DNA of 64,000 bases from Isoptericola sp. BMS4. GTDB taxonomy: Bacteria > Actinomycetota > Actinomycetes > Actinomycetales > Cellulomonadaceae. The number at the start of each line of letters is the position of its first letter. The first letter of the stretch is position 1. Below, in pieces: positions 49,140 to 56,621 of the stretch. The notes below the pieces were generated by a model. It was not told the DNA's origin, searched no databases, and saw only the letters and a list, made by a program, of their open reading frames with translations. The stretch spans positions 2,397,679 through 2,461,678 of the forward strand of contig NZ_SIRP01000001.1 of the NCBI RefSeq assembly GCF_011634835.1, read 5' to 3'. The translations under genes were made by a program, and so were the position numbers.

Positions 49140-51536
49140 GTGACCGCCACGGAGACCCCGCGCACCACCGCCGGACCCGCCCACGCCGCCGACACGCACG
49201 ACGTCATCCGCGTGCGGGGGGCGCGGGAGAACAACCTGCGCGACGTCGACGTCGAGATCCCCAAGCGGCGCCTGACCGCGTTCACCGGGGTCTCCGGCTC
49301 CGGGAAAAGCTCCCTGGTGTTCGCGACGATCGCCGCCGAGTCGCGCCGGCTCATCGACGAGACCTACTCCACGTTCGTCCAAGGCTTCATGCCCTCTCTG
49401 CCGCGCCCCGACGTCGACCACCTCGAGGGCATCACCACCGCGATCATCGTCGACCAGGAACGCCTGGGCGCGAACGTGCGCTCGACCGTCGGCACCGTCA
49501 CCGACGCGAACGCCATGCTGCGCCACCTGTTCAGCCGCGTCGGCGAGCCGTACGTCGGCCCGCCCACCGCGTTCTCCTTCAACGTCCCCACGTCGACCGC
49601 CAGCGGCGTCTTCAGCACCGGCAGGGCCGGCGGCGAGGTGGAGAAGAAGGTCGTGCGCAACCAGGTGTACCTCGGCGGCATGTGCCCCGAGTGCGAGGGC
49701 CGCGGCACCGTGTCCGACCTCGACCTGTCCGTCATCGTCGACGAGTCGAGATCTCTGCGCGAGGGCGCCATCCTCGTGCCCGGGTACAAGGCCGACGGCT
49801 GGATGGTCAAGGGCTTCTCCGAGTCCGGCATGCTCGACGGCGACAAGCCGGTCCGCGACTACACGGACACCGAGCGCCACGACTTCCTGTACCGGGAGAA
49901 GGGCAAGATCAAGGCCCTGGGCATGAACATGACCTATCAGGGCCTCATCCCGAAGCTGCGCGAGTCCATGTTCTCCAAGGCGCCCGAGTCGCTCCAGCCC
50001 CACGTCCGCGCGTTCGTCGAGCGCGCCGCCGTGTTCGTGCCCTGCCCCGCCTGCGACGGCACGCGCCTGAACGAGTCCGCCCGGTCCGCGAAGGTGGGCG
50101 GAGCGAGCATCGCCGACGTGTGCCGCATGCAGATCTCCGACGCCGCCACCTGGGCTCGCGGCGTCGACGACCCGGGCGTCGCGCCGCTGATCGGCAGCCT
50201 CCTGCACCTGTTCGACTCGTTCGTGGAGATCGGTCTGGGATACCTCTCCCTCGACCGGCCCGCCGGAACGCTGTCCGGGGGAGAGGCCCAGCGCGTCAAG
50301 ATGATCCGCCACCTCGGCTCCGCGCTCACCGACGTCACGTACGTCTTCGACGAGCCCACCATCGGCCTGCACCCGCACGACATCGAGCGCATGAACAAGC
50401 TCCTGCTCGACCTGCGCGACAAGGGCAACACCGTGCTCGTGGTCGAGCACAAGCCCGAGGCGATCGCCGTCGCCGACCACGTCGTCGACCTCGGGCCCGG
50501 CGCCGGCTCCGACGGCGGCACCATCTGCTTCGAGGGCACCGTCGACGGCCTGCGCGGCGCCGACACGCTCACCGGTCGCCACCTCGACGACCGGGCCCGG
50601 CTCAAGGACACCGTCCGCACTCCCGACGGCGCCCTGGAGATCCGCGGCGCCATGCAGAACAACCTGCGGTCCGTCGACGTCGACGTGCCCACCGGCGTCC
50701 TCACGGTCGTCGCGGGCGTGGCGGGCTCCGGCAAGAGCTCCCTGATCCACGGCAACCTCGCCGGCCGCGACGGGGTGGTCGTCGTCGACCAGAGCGCCAT
50801 CAAGGGATCCCGCCGCTCCAACCCCGCCACCTACACCGGCCTCCTCGAGCCGATCCGCAAGGCCTTCGCCAAGGCCAACGGCGTCAAGCCGGCCCTGTTC
50901 AGCGCCAACTCCGAGGGCGCCTGCCCCACCTGCAAGGGCAACGGCCGCATCTACACCGAGCTCGGCTTCATGGAGACCGTCGAGACGCCCTGCGAGGACT
51001 GTGGCGGCAAGCGGTTCATGGCCGAGGTGCTCGACTACACGCTCGCGGGGAAGAACATCGCCGACGTGCTCGACCTGTCGGTCGCCCAGGCGCACGCCTT
51101 CTTCCGCGAGGGGGCGGCGAAGATCCCCGCCGCGCACACGATCCTCGCGCACCTGGAGGACGTCGGCCTCGGCTACATCAAGCTCGGCCAGCCCCTCAAC
51201 ACGCTCTCCGGCGGCGAACGCCAGCGCATCAAGCTCGCCATGCACATGGGGGAGCGGGGCGGCGTCTACATCCTCGACGAGCCCACCACCGGCCTGCACC
51301 TCGCCGACGTCGAGAACCTGCTGGGGCTCCTCGACCGGCTGGTCGACTCCGGCAAGACCGTCGTCGTCATCGAGCACCATCAGGCCGTCATGGCGCACGC
51401 GGACCGGATCATCGACATCGGTCCCGGCGCCGGGCACGACGGCGGCACCGTGGTCTTCGAGGGCACGCCGGCCGAGCTCGTGGCCGACCGGTCGACGCTG
51501 ACCGGGCAGCACCTCGCCGAGTACGTCGGCGAGTGA
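49140..51536 (+). CDS. UvrA-like ABC excinuclease paralogue
   Basis: The 798-residue protein has two ABC modules of UvrA type: Walker A GVSGSGKSSL and GVAGSGKSSL, signatures LSGGEAQRV and LSGGERQRI, Walker B VFDEPTIGLHPHD and LDEPTTGLHLADVE, and zinc-finger pairs CPECEGRG...CPACDGT and CPTCKGNG...CEDCGGK. It is about 150 residues shorter than housekeeping UvrA, in the part that binds UvrB, as in UvrA2/DrrC-type self-resistance proteins. These may remove intercalating drugs from DNA. GTG 49140 has an AAGGAG ribosome binding site. An SDR gene follows after 4 nt. Confidence 0.92.
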   Translation: MTATETPRTTAGPAHAADTHDVIRVRGARENNLRDVDVEIPKRRLTAFTGVSGSGKSSLVFATIAAESRRLIDETYSTFVQGFMPSLPRPDVDHLEGITTAIIVDQERLGANVRSTVGTVTDANAMLRHLFSRVGEPYVGPPTAFSFNVPTSTASGVFSTGRAGGEVEKKVVRNQVYLGGMCPECEGRGTVSDLDLSVIVDESRSLREGAILVPGYKADGWMVKGFSESGMLDGDKPVRDYTDTERHDFLYREKGKIKALGMNMTYQGLIPKLRESMFSKAPESLQPHVRAFVERAAVFVPCPACDGTRLNESARSAKVGGASIADVCRMQISDAATWARGVDDPGVAPLIGSLLHLFDSFVEIGLGYLSLDRPAGTLSGGEAQRVKMIRHLGSALTDVTYVFDEPTIGLHPHDIERMNKLLLDLRDKGNTVLVVEHKPEAIAVADHVVDLGPGAGSDGGTICFEGTVDGLRGADTLTGRHLDDRARLKDTVRTPDGALEIRGAMQNNLRSVDVDVPTGVLTVVAGVAGSGKSSLIHGNLAGRDGVVVVDQSAIKGSRRSNPATYTGLLEPIRKAFAKANGVKPALFSANSEGACPTCKGNGRIYTELGFMETVETPCEDCGGKRFMAEVLDYTLAGKNIADVLDLSVAQAHAFFREGAAKIPAAHTILAHLEDVGLGYIKLGQPLNTLSGGERQRIKLAMHMGERGGVYILDEPTTGLHLADVENLLGLLDRLVDSGKTVVVIEHHQAVMAHADRIIDIGPGAGHDGGTVVFEGTPAELVADRSTLTGQHLAEYVGE

Positions 51537-51540
51537 GCGC

Positions 51541-52317
51541 ATGACCCACCGATTCGAGAACCGCGTCGTGCTCGTCACCGGCGCCGCCCACGGCATCGGG
51601 GCCGCCACCGCCCGCCGCCTCCACGCCGAGGGCGCCGCCGTGGTGCTCGCCGACGTCGACGCGGACGCGGCACGACGGGTCGCCGACGAGCTCGACGGCA
51701 ACGGCCCGGGCCGCGCCCTCGCCGTGCCGTGCGACCTCACCGACACCGCGTCCGTGGACGCGGCCGTCGCAGCCGCCGTGGATCGCTTCGGCCGACTGGA
51801 GGCGCTCGTCAACGTCGCCGGCGGGGCACGCGCCCAGCCCGGGCTCGCCGGCGGAGTCAGCGACGCCGACTGGTCGGCAACCGTCGACCTCAACCTCACC
51901 GGCCCGGCGCGCTGCGTGCGGGCCGCGATCCCGCATCTGACGTCGCGCGGCGGGGCGATCGTGCTGGTCAGCTCCGTCAACGGGCTGCAGGCCTTCGGCG
52001 ACGAGGCGTACTCGGCCGCCAAGGCGGGCCTGAGCTCGATGGCGCAGAACCTTGCCGTCGAGCTCGGACCACGGCAGGTCCGGGTCAACGTGGTCGCGCC
52101 GGGTACGGTCCGCACCCGCGTGTGGGACCACCAGGGCGGCCCGGGCCGGATGGAGCCTCTGTACCCGCTCGGGCGCGTGGGGGAGCCGGAGGACGTCGCC
52201 GCGGCGATCGCGTTCCTCGCCTCGGACGACGCCGCGTGGATCACCGGCGTCACCCTGCCCGTCGACGGGGGAGCGCTGGCCGGACCGCTGCAGAGGATGC
52301 TCGCTCCCGCTCCGTGA
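51541..52317 (+). CDS. SDR-family oxidoreductase
   Basis: The 258-residue classical short-chain dehydrogenase has VVLVTGAAHGIGAATARRL (cofactor loop), NVAGGA, the catalytic Ser in VLVSSVNG, YSAAKAG (Tyr and Lys) and a C-terminus with VAAAIAFLASDDAAWITGVTLPVDGG. Asp in VLADVDADAA after strand 2 favours NAD over NADP. It starts 4 nt after the UvrA-like stop, so the two are surely cotranscribed. The substrate is unknown, possibly a xenobiotic or antibiotic-like molecule given the context. Confidence 0.92.
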   Translation: MTHRFENRVVLVTGAAHGIGAATARRLHAEGAAVVLADVDADAARRVADELDGNGPGRALAVPCDLTDTASVDAAVAAAVDRFGRLEALVNVAGGARAQPGLAGGVSDADWSATVDLNLTGPARCVRAAIPHLTSRGGAIVLVSSVNGLQAFGDEAYSAAKAGLSSMAQNLAVELGPRQVRVNVVAPGTVRTRVWDHQGGPGRMEPLYPLGRVGEPEDVAAAIAFLASDDAAWITGVTLPVDGGALAGPLQRMLAPAP

Positions 52318-52362
52318 GTCCTGAGACCGACATCCCGACCACCGACGAGAAGGAGAACCACC

Positions 52363-52776
52363 GTGGACATGACGCTGGAGGTCGTCGTCCTGCCCGTGAG
52401 CGACATCGACCGTGCCGTGCGGTTCTACCGCGACCAGGTCGGGTTCCGCCTCGACCACGACACCCGGAACGAGCAGATGCACGTCGTACAGCTGACCCCA
52501 CCGGGCTCCGGCTGCTCCGTCGTGATCGGAGACCTGCCCGCGCAGCGGGAGATGGCACCGGGCACGATGCGCGGTCTGCAGCTCGTCGTCGCCGACGCAC
52601 AGGCCGCTCGGGCCGCGCTCGTCGCCCGGGGCGTCGAGGCGTCCGAGGTGCAGCAGATCGCCCCCGGGGACGGCGGGACCTTCTTCGGCTTCGCCGACCC
52701 GGACGGCAACGCCTGGGCGGTGCAGGAGATCGCGGCGCGGGCGGACCAACCGCTCATCCCCGTCGACGCCCGCTGA
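52363..52776 (+). CDS. VOC-family protein
   Basis: The 137-residue protein has the glyoxalase/dioxygenase fold: LEVVVLPVSDIDRAVRFYRDQVGFRLDHDTRNEQMHVVQLTPPGSGCSVVIGD and GLQLVVADAQAARAALVARGVEASEVQQIAPGDGGTFFGFADPDGNAWAVQEI. It is related to, but clearly distinct from, the VOC gene at 47705. GTG 52363 follows an AAGGAG ribosome binding site 45 nt after the SDR gene, so it is likely the third gene of the UvrA-like operon. Confidence 0.9.
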   Translation: MDMTLEVVVLPVSDIDRAVRFYRDQVGFRLDHDTRNEQMHVVQLTPPGSGCSVVIGDLPAQREMAPGTMRGLQLVVADAQAARAALVARGVEASEVQQIAPGDGGTFFGFADPDGNAWAVQEIAARADQPLIPVDAR

Positions 52777-52934
52777 CGCCTCCTCACCGCCGGGCCCTGA
52801 GCACGTCGACCTCGCACCCCGGGGCGAAGGGGTCGAAGCCGTGCTCGACCAGGACCCGGAACTCGTCCACGGGCGGACCAGTCGCCGCCACCGACCTGGT
52901 TCCGGCCTGCAGGGGAGAGGTGGCTCTAGGCTGG

Positions 52935-53477
52935 GTGGATGTCCTCACGGACGGCGACGTCGTGATCCTGTCGGCAGACCGCGACCCACGCCTCATCACG
53001 ATCCGGCGGGGCGGGACGCTCACCGACGACGACCATCGCCTGCTGGCGCTGTGGGCGGCGACGTGCGCCGAGCACGTGCTGCCGCTGTTCGAGTCCGTGC
53101 AGCCCACGGACCCGCGCCCGCGCGAGGCGATCCAGCGGATCCGCGCGTGGGCCGGGGGAGAGGTCCGCATGTCCGACGCGCGGGCAGCGGGCGGGCACGC
53201 GATGGCCGCGGCCCGGCCGTTGCGCGGTGCCGCGCGGCACGCGGCGTTCGCAGCCGGGCAGGCGGGCGTGGTGGCCCACGTGGCGGCGCACGACCTCGGT
53301 GCGGCGGCGTACGCGATCAAGGCTGTGCGCGCCGCCGCGCCGACCCAGGACGCCGGCACTGCGGGCCGGCGCGAGTGCGCCTGGCAGCGCGCGCAGCTGC
53401 CGGACGCGGTCCGCGAGCTCGTGCTGGACGACCAGCGGCGACGCAACGAGATCTGCTGGTCCGTCTTCGAGCCATGA
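52935..53477 (+). CDS. Imm5-like putative immunity protein
   Basis: The product is about 180 residues, helical and Ala/Arg-rich. It resembles the Imm5 family as I recall it: RDPRLITIRRGGTLTDDDHRLLALWAATCAEHVLPLFE, DPRPREAIQRIRAWAGGEVRMSDARAAGGHAMAAAR, AGQAGVVAHVAAHDLGAAAYAIKAV, and CAWQRAQLPDAVRELVLDDQRRR. Imm5 proteins are predicted immunity partners of polymorphic toxins, but solitary copies are common, and no toxin gene lies nearby. The start is uncertain: TAGGCT (52927-52932) is 6 nt before an out-of-frame ATG, and the in-frame GTG 52935 is chosen as the family-like start. Confidence 0.6.
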   Translation: MDVLTDGDVVILSADRDPRLITIRRGGTLTDDDHRLLALWAATCAEHVLPLFESVQPTDPRPREAIQRIRAWAGGEVRMSDARAAGGHAMAAARPLRGAARHAAFAAGQAGVVAHVAAHDLGAAAYAIKAVRAAAPTQDAGTAGRRECAWQRAQLPDAVRELVLDDQRRRNEICWSVFEP

Positions 53478-53547
53478 CGCGGGCGGCGAGCGACGGGGGC
53501 CCGAGGAGGTCCGTAGGCATGACACCACAGGTGCACGAGGAGGAACG

Positions 53548-54024
53548 ATGCGCAGCGAGGCGATGCGCCGGCTGGACGTCCTGACGGGGGACTGGGACGT
53601 GACGATGCGGGACGCATGGTTCCTCGGCCCCGAGGAACAGCCGGTCCCGGGCCGGGCGAAGATCGAGTGGCTCGCCGACGCGTTCGTCGTCGTGCGATGG
53701 ACGATGGGCGGGGACGTCGGGCCCGCCACGAGCGAGATGGTCCTGGCGCTGGGGCGCAGCGACGTCCGCGACGCGCACGCGGCGCTGTACCACGACGAGC
53801 GCGGCGTCAGCCGGGTCCTCGACATGACGTTCGACCCGGCCGGCTCGGCGTCCGGCGCCGCGCGCTGGGTGCTGACGCGCGAGGACCCGGACATGTTCCA
53901 GCGCTTCGTCGCCGACGTCACGACGGACCGCATCGCCGGGCGCTGGGAGGCGTCCGACGACCGCGGCAGCACCTGGCGCAAGGATTTCGACCTGATCTTC
54001 GAGCGCACGAGCAACGGGGCGTGA
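53548..54024 (+). CDS. DUF1579-like protein
   Basis: The 158-residue protein has a lipocalin-like beta-barrel pattern: MRRLDVLTGDWDVTMRDAWFLGP, GRAKIEWLADAFVVVRWTMG, YHDERGVSRVLDMTF and RFVADVTTDRIAGRWEASDDRGSTWRKDFDLIFER. The GDWDVT start and GRWE...W-x-x-DFDL end are typical of the small proteins that bind hydrophobic ligands and are annotated DUF1579 or THAP4-like. GAGGAGG precedes ATG 53548. It closes the one-directional gene run. No regulator is adjacent downstream. Confidence 0.75.
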   Translation: MRSEAMRRLDVLTGDWDVTMRDAWFLGPEEQPVPGRAKIEWLADAFVVVRWTMGGDVGPATSEMVLALGRSDVRDAHAALYHDERGVSRVLDMTFDPAGSASGAARWVLTREDPDMFQRFVADVTTDRIAGRWEASDDRGSTWRKDFDLIFERTSNGA

Positions 54025-54101
54025 CGGATGACGAGAGCTCCGTCGACCGGGCGTCCGACGAGGTCGTCGACCCCGGTCGAGCCGGCATCGTGAGTACGCC
54101 G

Positions 54102-54115
54102 ATAATGCACATTAT
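54102..54115. promoter_or_regulatory. AT-rich dyad ATAATG-CA-CATTAT
   Basis: Two perfect 6-bp arms with a 2-nt spacer lie in a strongly AT-rich patch just after the DUF1579-like gene. The sequence resembles an operator, but no gene that it would control is evident. Confidence 0.45.
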
Positions 54116-54632
54116 GTCATTACGAAGAAGGAGCAGGCCTCGGAGCGGGGTCCCCCGGCTCTCTCGGCGCCCCGACAGCACGCCCCTTGTCCGATGGCCC
54201 ACGTGCAGTGACCGCCGTACCGCCTGTCGCGACTCGTTCGGGTGCGCGATGCCCGTGACGGGCCACGCGCCCGGCGCCCGACACGTGCTGGCGACGTGCA
54301 TCGCTGACGGCTCATGAGCCGCGCCGACCGACGTCTCGGACATCTCCACGACGTCACGTCGCCGCTCGACGCTCGACGAACCGTCGACCTGGCGGCACGA
54401 CACCGGACGACGTGCTGCTGGCGCATCGCCCCTGTGACGCCTGATGGACGGCTGCGCGTGCGGCGCACGGCTTCTCCCCTGGACTCCTGCGCCGCAGCTC
54501 GCGTCCACGGCGCCCGCCTCTCGGCGCGCGTCGCCGGCCACGACCACCCGGCACACCCGGCGGCCTCCCGGCAACGGTGACCACGCAACACCTGGCGCCA
54601 CACCCTCAGCTCCGCTAGGCTGAAACGGACAT

Positions 54633-54646
54633 ATGGTTTAAACCAT
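54633..54646. promoter_or_regulatory. 14-bp perfect palindrome ATGGTTTAAACCAT
   Basis: The palindrome lies 11 nt after a TAGGCT hexamer and about 70 nt before the alkyltransferase gene. Its composition is very unlike the surrounding DNA. It could be an operator or an old recombination site. Confidence 0.5.
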
Positions 54647-54657
54647 TGTGTATGCCA

Positions 54658-54673
54658 CAACACAGTCGTGTTG
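54658..54673. promoter_or_regulatory. small hairpin CAACAC-AGTC-GTGTTG
   Basis: A 6-bp stem with a 4-nt loop lies between the 14-bp palindrome and the alkyltransferase promoter. It could be an operator or weak terminator. Confidence 0.4.
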
Positions 54674-54702
54674 CTGAGGATCGTCGTGTCGGTCCCCCGG
54701 CC

Positions 54703-54708
54703 TAGCGT
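54703..54708 (+). promoter_or_regulatory. -10 element of a probable leaderless promoter (alkyltransferase)
   Basis: TAGCGT, 6 nt before the GTG at 54715. Confidence 0.6.
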
Positions 54709-54714
54709 GGCGTC

Positions 54715-55266
54715 GTGCACACCACCGGGCTCCACCTCGCGGTCTTCCCCACCGCCGTCGGCCCCTGCGGGATCGTCTGGGACGCGGCCGGCGCGGTGCA
54801 CGGCACGAGCCTGCCCCAGGGCGGCTCCCCCGCGGTCCGCCGCGCCCTCCTGGCGCGGTTCCCCGGCGCGGACGAGCCTCCTGCTCCCCCGGGCGTCGCC
54901 GCCACCGTCGCCGAGCTGCAGCGCCTGCTCGCCCACGGCGAGGGCGACCTGTCCGGCGTCGTGCTCGACATGACCGACGTCCCCGCCTTCGACCGCCGGA
55001 CGTACGAGATCGTGCGGACCGTCCCGCCGGGACGCACCCTCACGTACGGCGAGGTCGCCGACAGGCTCGGGGCACCCGGCGCGGCCCAGGCCGTCGGGCG
55101 GGCCATGAGCCGCAACCCGTTCCCGCCGATCGTGCCCTGCCACCGCGTCCTGGCCGCCGACGGCGGGATCGGCGGCTTCTCCGCCCGCGGCGGGGCGCAC
55201 ACCAAACGGCGGATGCTGGAGACCGAAGGAGCGCTGCCTGAGCAGTCCGCCCTGTTCGACCTGTGA
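54715..55266 (+). CDS. methylated-DNA--protein-cysteine methyltransferase
   Basis: The 183-residue O6-alkylguanine-DNA alkyltransferase has the winged-helix segment PAFDRRTYEIVRTVPPGRTLTYGEVADRLGAPGAAQAVGRAMSRNPFPPIVPCHRVLAADGGIGGFSARGGAHTKRRMLETEG. The acceptor Cys is in IVPCHRV, and the arginine-finger helix RAMSRNP is intact. The N-terminal domain (HLAVFPTAVGPCGIVWD) is of the Ogt type. It transfers alkyl groups from O6-guanine to itself, a suicide repair. GTG 54715 fits a leaderless promoter. Confidence 0.95.
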   Translation: MHTTGLHLAVFPTAVGPCGIVWDAAGAVHGTSLPQGGSPAVRRALLARFPGADEPPAPPGVAATVAELQRLLAHGEGDLSGVVLDMTDVPAFDRRTYEIVRTVPPGRTLTYGEVADRLGAPGAAQAVGRAMSRNPFPPIVPCHRVLAADGGIGGFSARGGAHTKRRMLETEGALPEQSALFDL

Positions 55267-55402
55267 CGTCCGCGCCACGCCGCCGCACGGATGTCGGTGG
55301 CGACACCTAGCGTGTGCACCGGATACCCGGCGTCGGCGCAGGTCACGGCGCCACGAGTCATCGGTCACCGGTCGTAGCACCAGGCAGGGAGGAACGCACT
55401 CG

Positions 55403-56617
55403 ATGGTCGCGCCACCACGGCTGGACCGTGTCACCGTCGCACAGGCCGCGGAACGGTACCTGGCCGCCGTGCGCGTCGACGCCGTCCGGGGTGTCCTGTC
55501 CCCCACGACCGCACGGTCCTACGAGCGCGACGTCGACGAGCTCGTCGCCCTGCTCGGTGCCGGCCGGGTGCTCGACGACGTCACCGGGGACGACGTCGAC
55601 GACGCGCTCGTCCGCTACCAGATGCAGCCCGACGGCCGGTACAGCGACCCGGCACGCAAGGGCGCGCCCGGCAGGTCCACCGCGACCGTCAACCGGTTCC
55701 GCCAGTCCGTCACGCGCTTCTTCACCCACGCCGCCCGTCAGTGCTGGGTCCAGGCCGACCCCATGCAGTGGGCCGCTCCCCCCGCCAAGGTCCGCGAGCG
55801 GATCCGCGTCGAGCGCACCGCCCTGTCCGAGACCGCCGCACAGGCCCTGCTCGCCACCGTCACCGGCTCCCCCGGGCCGGGCGCGCCGCCCCCGCCCGCC
55901 CCCGGCACCCCACCGACGCCGACGACGCCCGGAACCACCGGCGGCACCGCGTCGACCCACGGTCGCCGCCCGCGCCACGACCAGCGGCTCGCCCTGCGGG
56001 ACCGGCTCGTCGTCGCCCTCCTGCTCGTCCTGGGGCCACGCGTCTCCGAGCTCGCCCGCGCGGACGTCGCCGACTTCTCCCGCGAGCCCGAGGAGACCCG
56101 CTGGCGCATCGTCGGCAAGGGCGGCGCCACCCGCACCGTCGCCCTGTCGCCCCCGCTCGCCCGCGCGCTCGAGGACTACCTCACCCACCTACGCCCCCGG
56201 CTCGCCGCCCGCCGCGACGACGACCCCGATGCCCAACGCGCCCTCCTGCTGACCTGGCGCGGACGGCGCATCGACACCCAGGCGATCCGCGCCCTGCTCG
56301 CCCGCGCCGTCGAGCGCATGCCCGCGCCCTACCGCCGCCCCGCCACCCCGCACGCGCTGCGGCACACCACCGCGACGCTGCTCGTCGCCGACGGCTGGGA
56401 CGTCAAGGTCGTCGCCGAGCTCCTCGGCCACCGCTCCATCGCCACCACCGGCGTCTATCTCGACCGCATCGAGGGAGAGCTCGCCGCCGCGATCCGGACC
56501 CACCCCCTCGCCGCCGGCCTCCTCGAGCGTGACGAGGTCGACCCACCCGACGAATCCGGCGAACCGCCCTTACCCGACAGGTCGACGAGCGCCCGCCCCC
56601 GAGCCTCGCTACGGTGA
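55403..56617 (+). CDS. complete tyrosine recombinase (XerC/D or integrase family)
   Basis: The 404-residue recombinase has an N-terminal SAM-like arm-binding domain (TVAQAAERYLAAVRVDAVRGVLSPTTARSYERDVDELVALL...STATVNRFRQSVTRFFTHAARQ) and a catalytic domain with all motifs: Arg in LGPRVSELARADV (about 213), Lys in VGKGGATRTV (about 238), HALRHTTATLL (about 317-320), LLGHRSIATTGVYLDRI with His and the Tyr nucleophile (about 352). A Pro/Gly/Thr-rich linker (about 157-185) between the domains is unusual. GGGAGGAA lies 8 nt before ATG 55403. It may be a chromosomal Xer-like protein or the integrase of an element; no att repeats were recognised. Confidence 0.92.
   Translation: MVAPPRLDRVTVAQAAERYLAAVRVDAVRGVLSPTTARSYERDVDELVALLGAGRVLDDVTGDDVDDALVRYQMQPDGRYSDPARKGAPGRSTATVNRFRQSVTRFFTHAARQCWVQADPMQWAAPPAKVRERIRVERTALSETAAQALLATVTGSPGPGAPPPPAPGTPPTPTTPGTTGGTASTHGRRPRHDQRLALRDRLVVALLLVLGPRVSELARADVADFSREPEETRWRIVGKGGATRTVALSPPLARALEDYLTHLRPRLAARRDDDPDAQRALLLTWRGRRIDTQAIRALLARAVERMPAPYRRPATPHALRHTTATLLVADGWDVKVVAELLGHRSIATTGVYLDRIEGELAAAIRTHPLAAGLLERDEVDPPDESGEPPLPDRSTSARPRASLR
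56610..56615 (+). promoter_or_regulatory. -10 element touching the recombinase stop codon
   Basis: TACGGT lies 6 nt before the GTG at 56622. Its last T is the first base of the recombinase TGA stop (56615-56617). Confidence 0.5.
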
Positions 56618-56621
56618 CTGC

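Larger units (their letters stand above)
54025..54714. other. 690-bp gene-poor region with AT-rich palindromes
   Basis: No open frame here has the codon bias or motifs of its neighbours. Frames on both strands give Arg/Ser/Cys-rich translations typical of non-coding GC-rich DNA. It contains three short palindromes (54102-54115, 54633-54646, 54658-54673) and a TAGGCT at 54616-54621 followed by ATGGTTTAA, a two-codon frame. It precedes the alkyltransferase and a complete tyrosine recombinase, so it may hold remnants of an integrated element. Confidence 0.5.

Noticed and set aside
48552-52406. Minus-strand frame of 1284 codons opposite the UvrA-like gene
   Set aside because: Antisense shadow: the plus-strand protein has complete ABC motifs and zinc fingers, while this frame has none.
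52939-52965. ATG 6 nt after TAGGCT as the start of the Imm5-like gene
   Set aside because: The ATG is out of frame with the conserved protein and reaches a stop after eight codons; in-frame GTG 52935 was used instead with low certainty.
54102-54115. Zur or Fur box
   Set aside because: The arms are AT-rich like Fur-family sites but the spacing does not fit the 7-1-7 pattern, and no metal-transport gene is adjacent.
54314-54580. Possible 88-residue plus-strand gene in the gene-poor region
   Set aside because: No ribosome binding site or leaderless hexamer at the start, Arg/His/Cys-rich translation, and no recognisable family.
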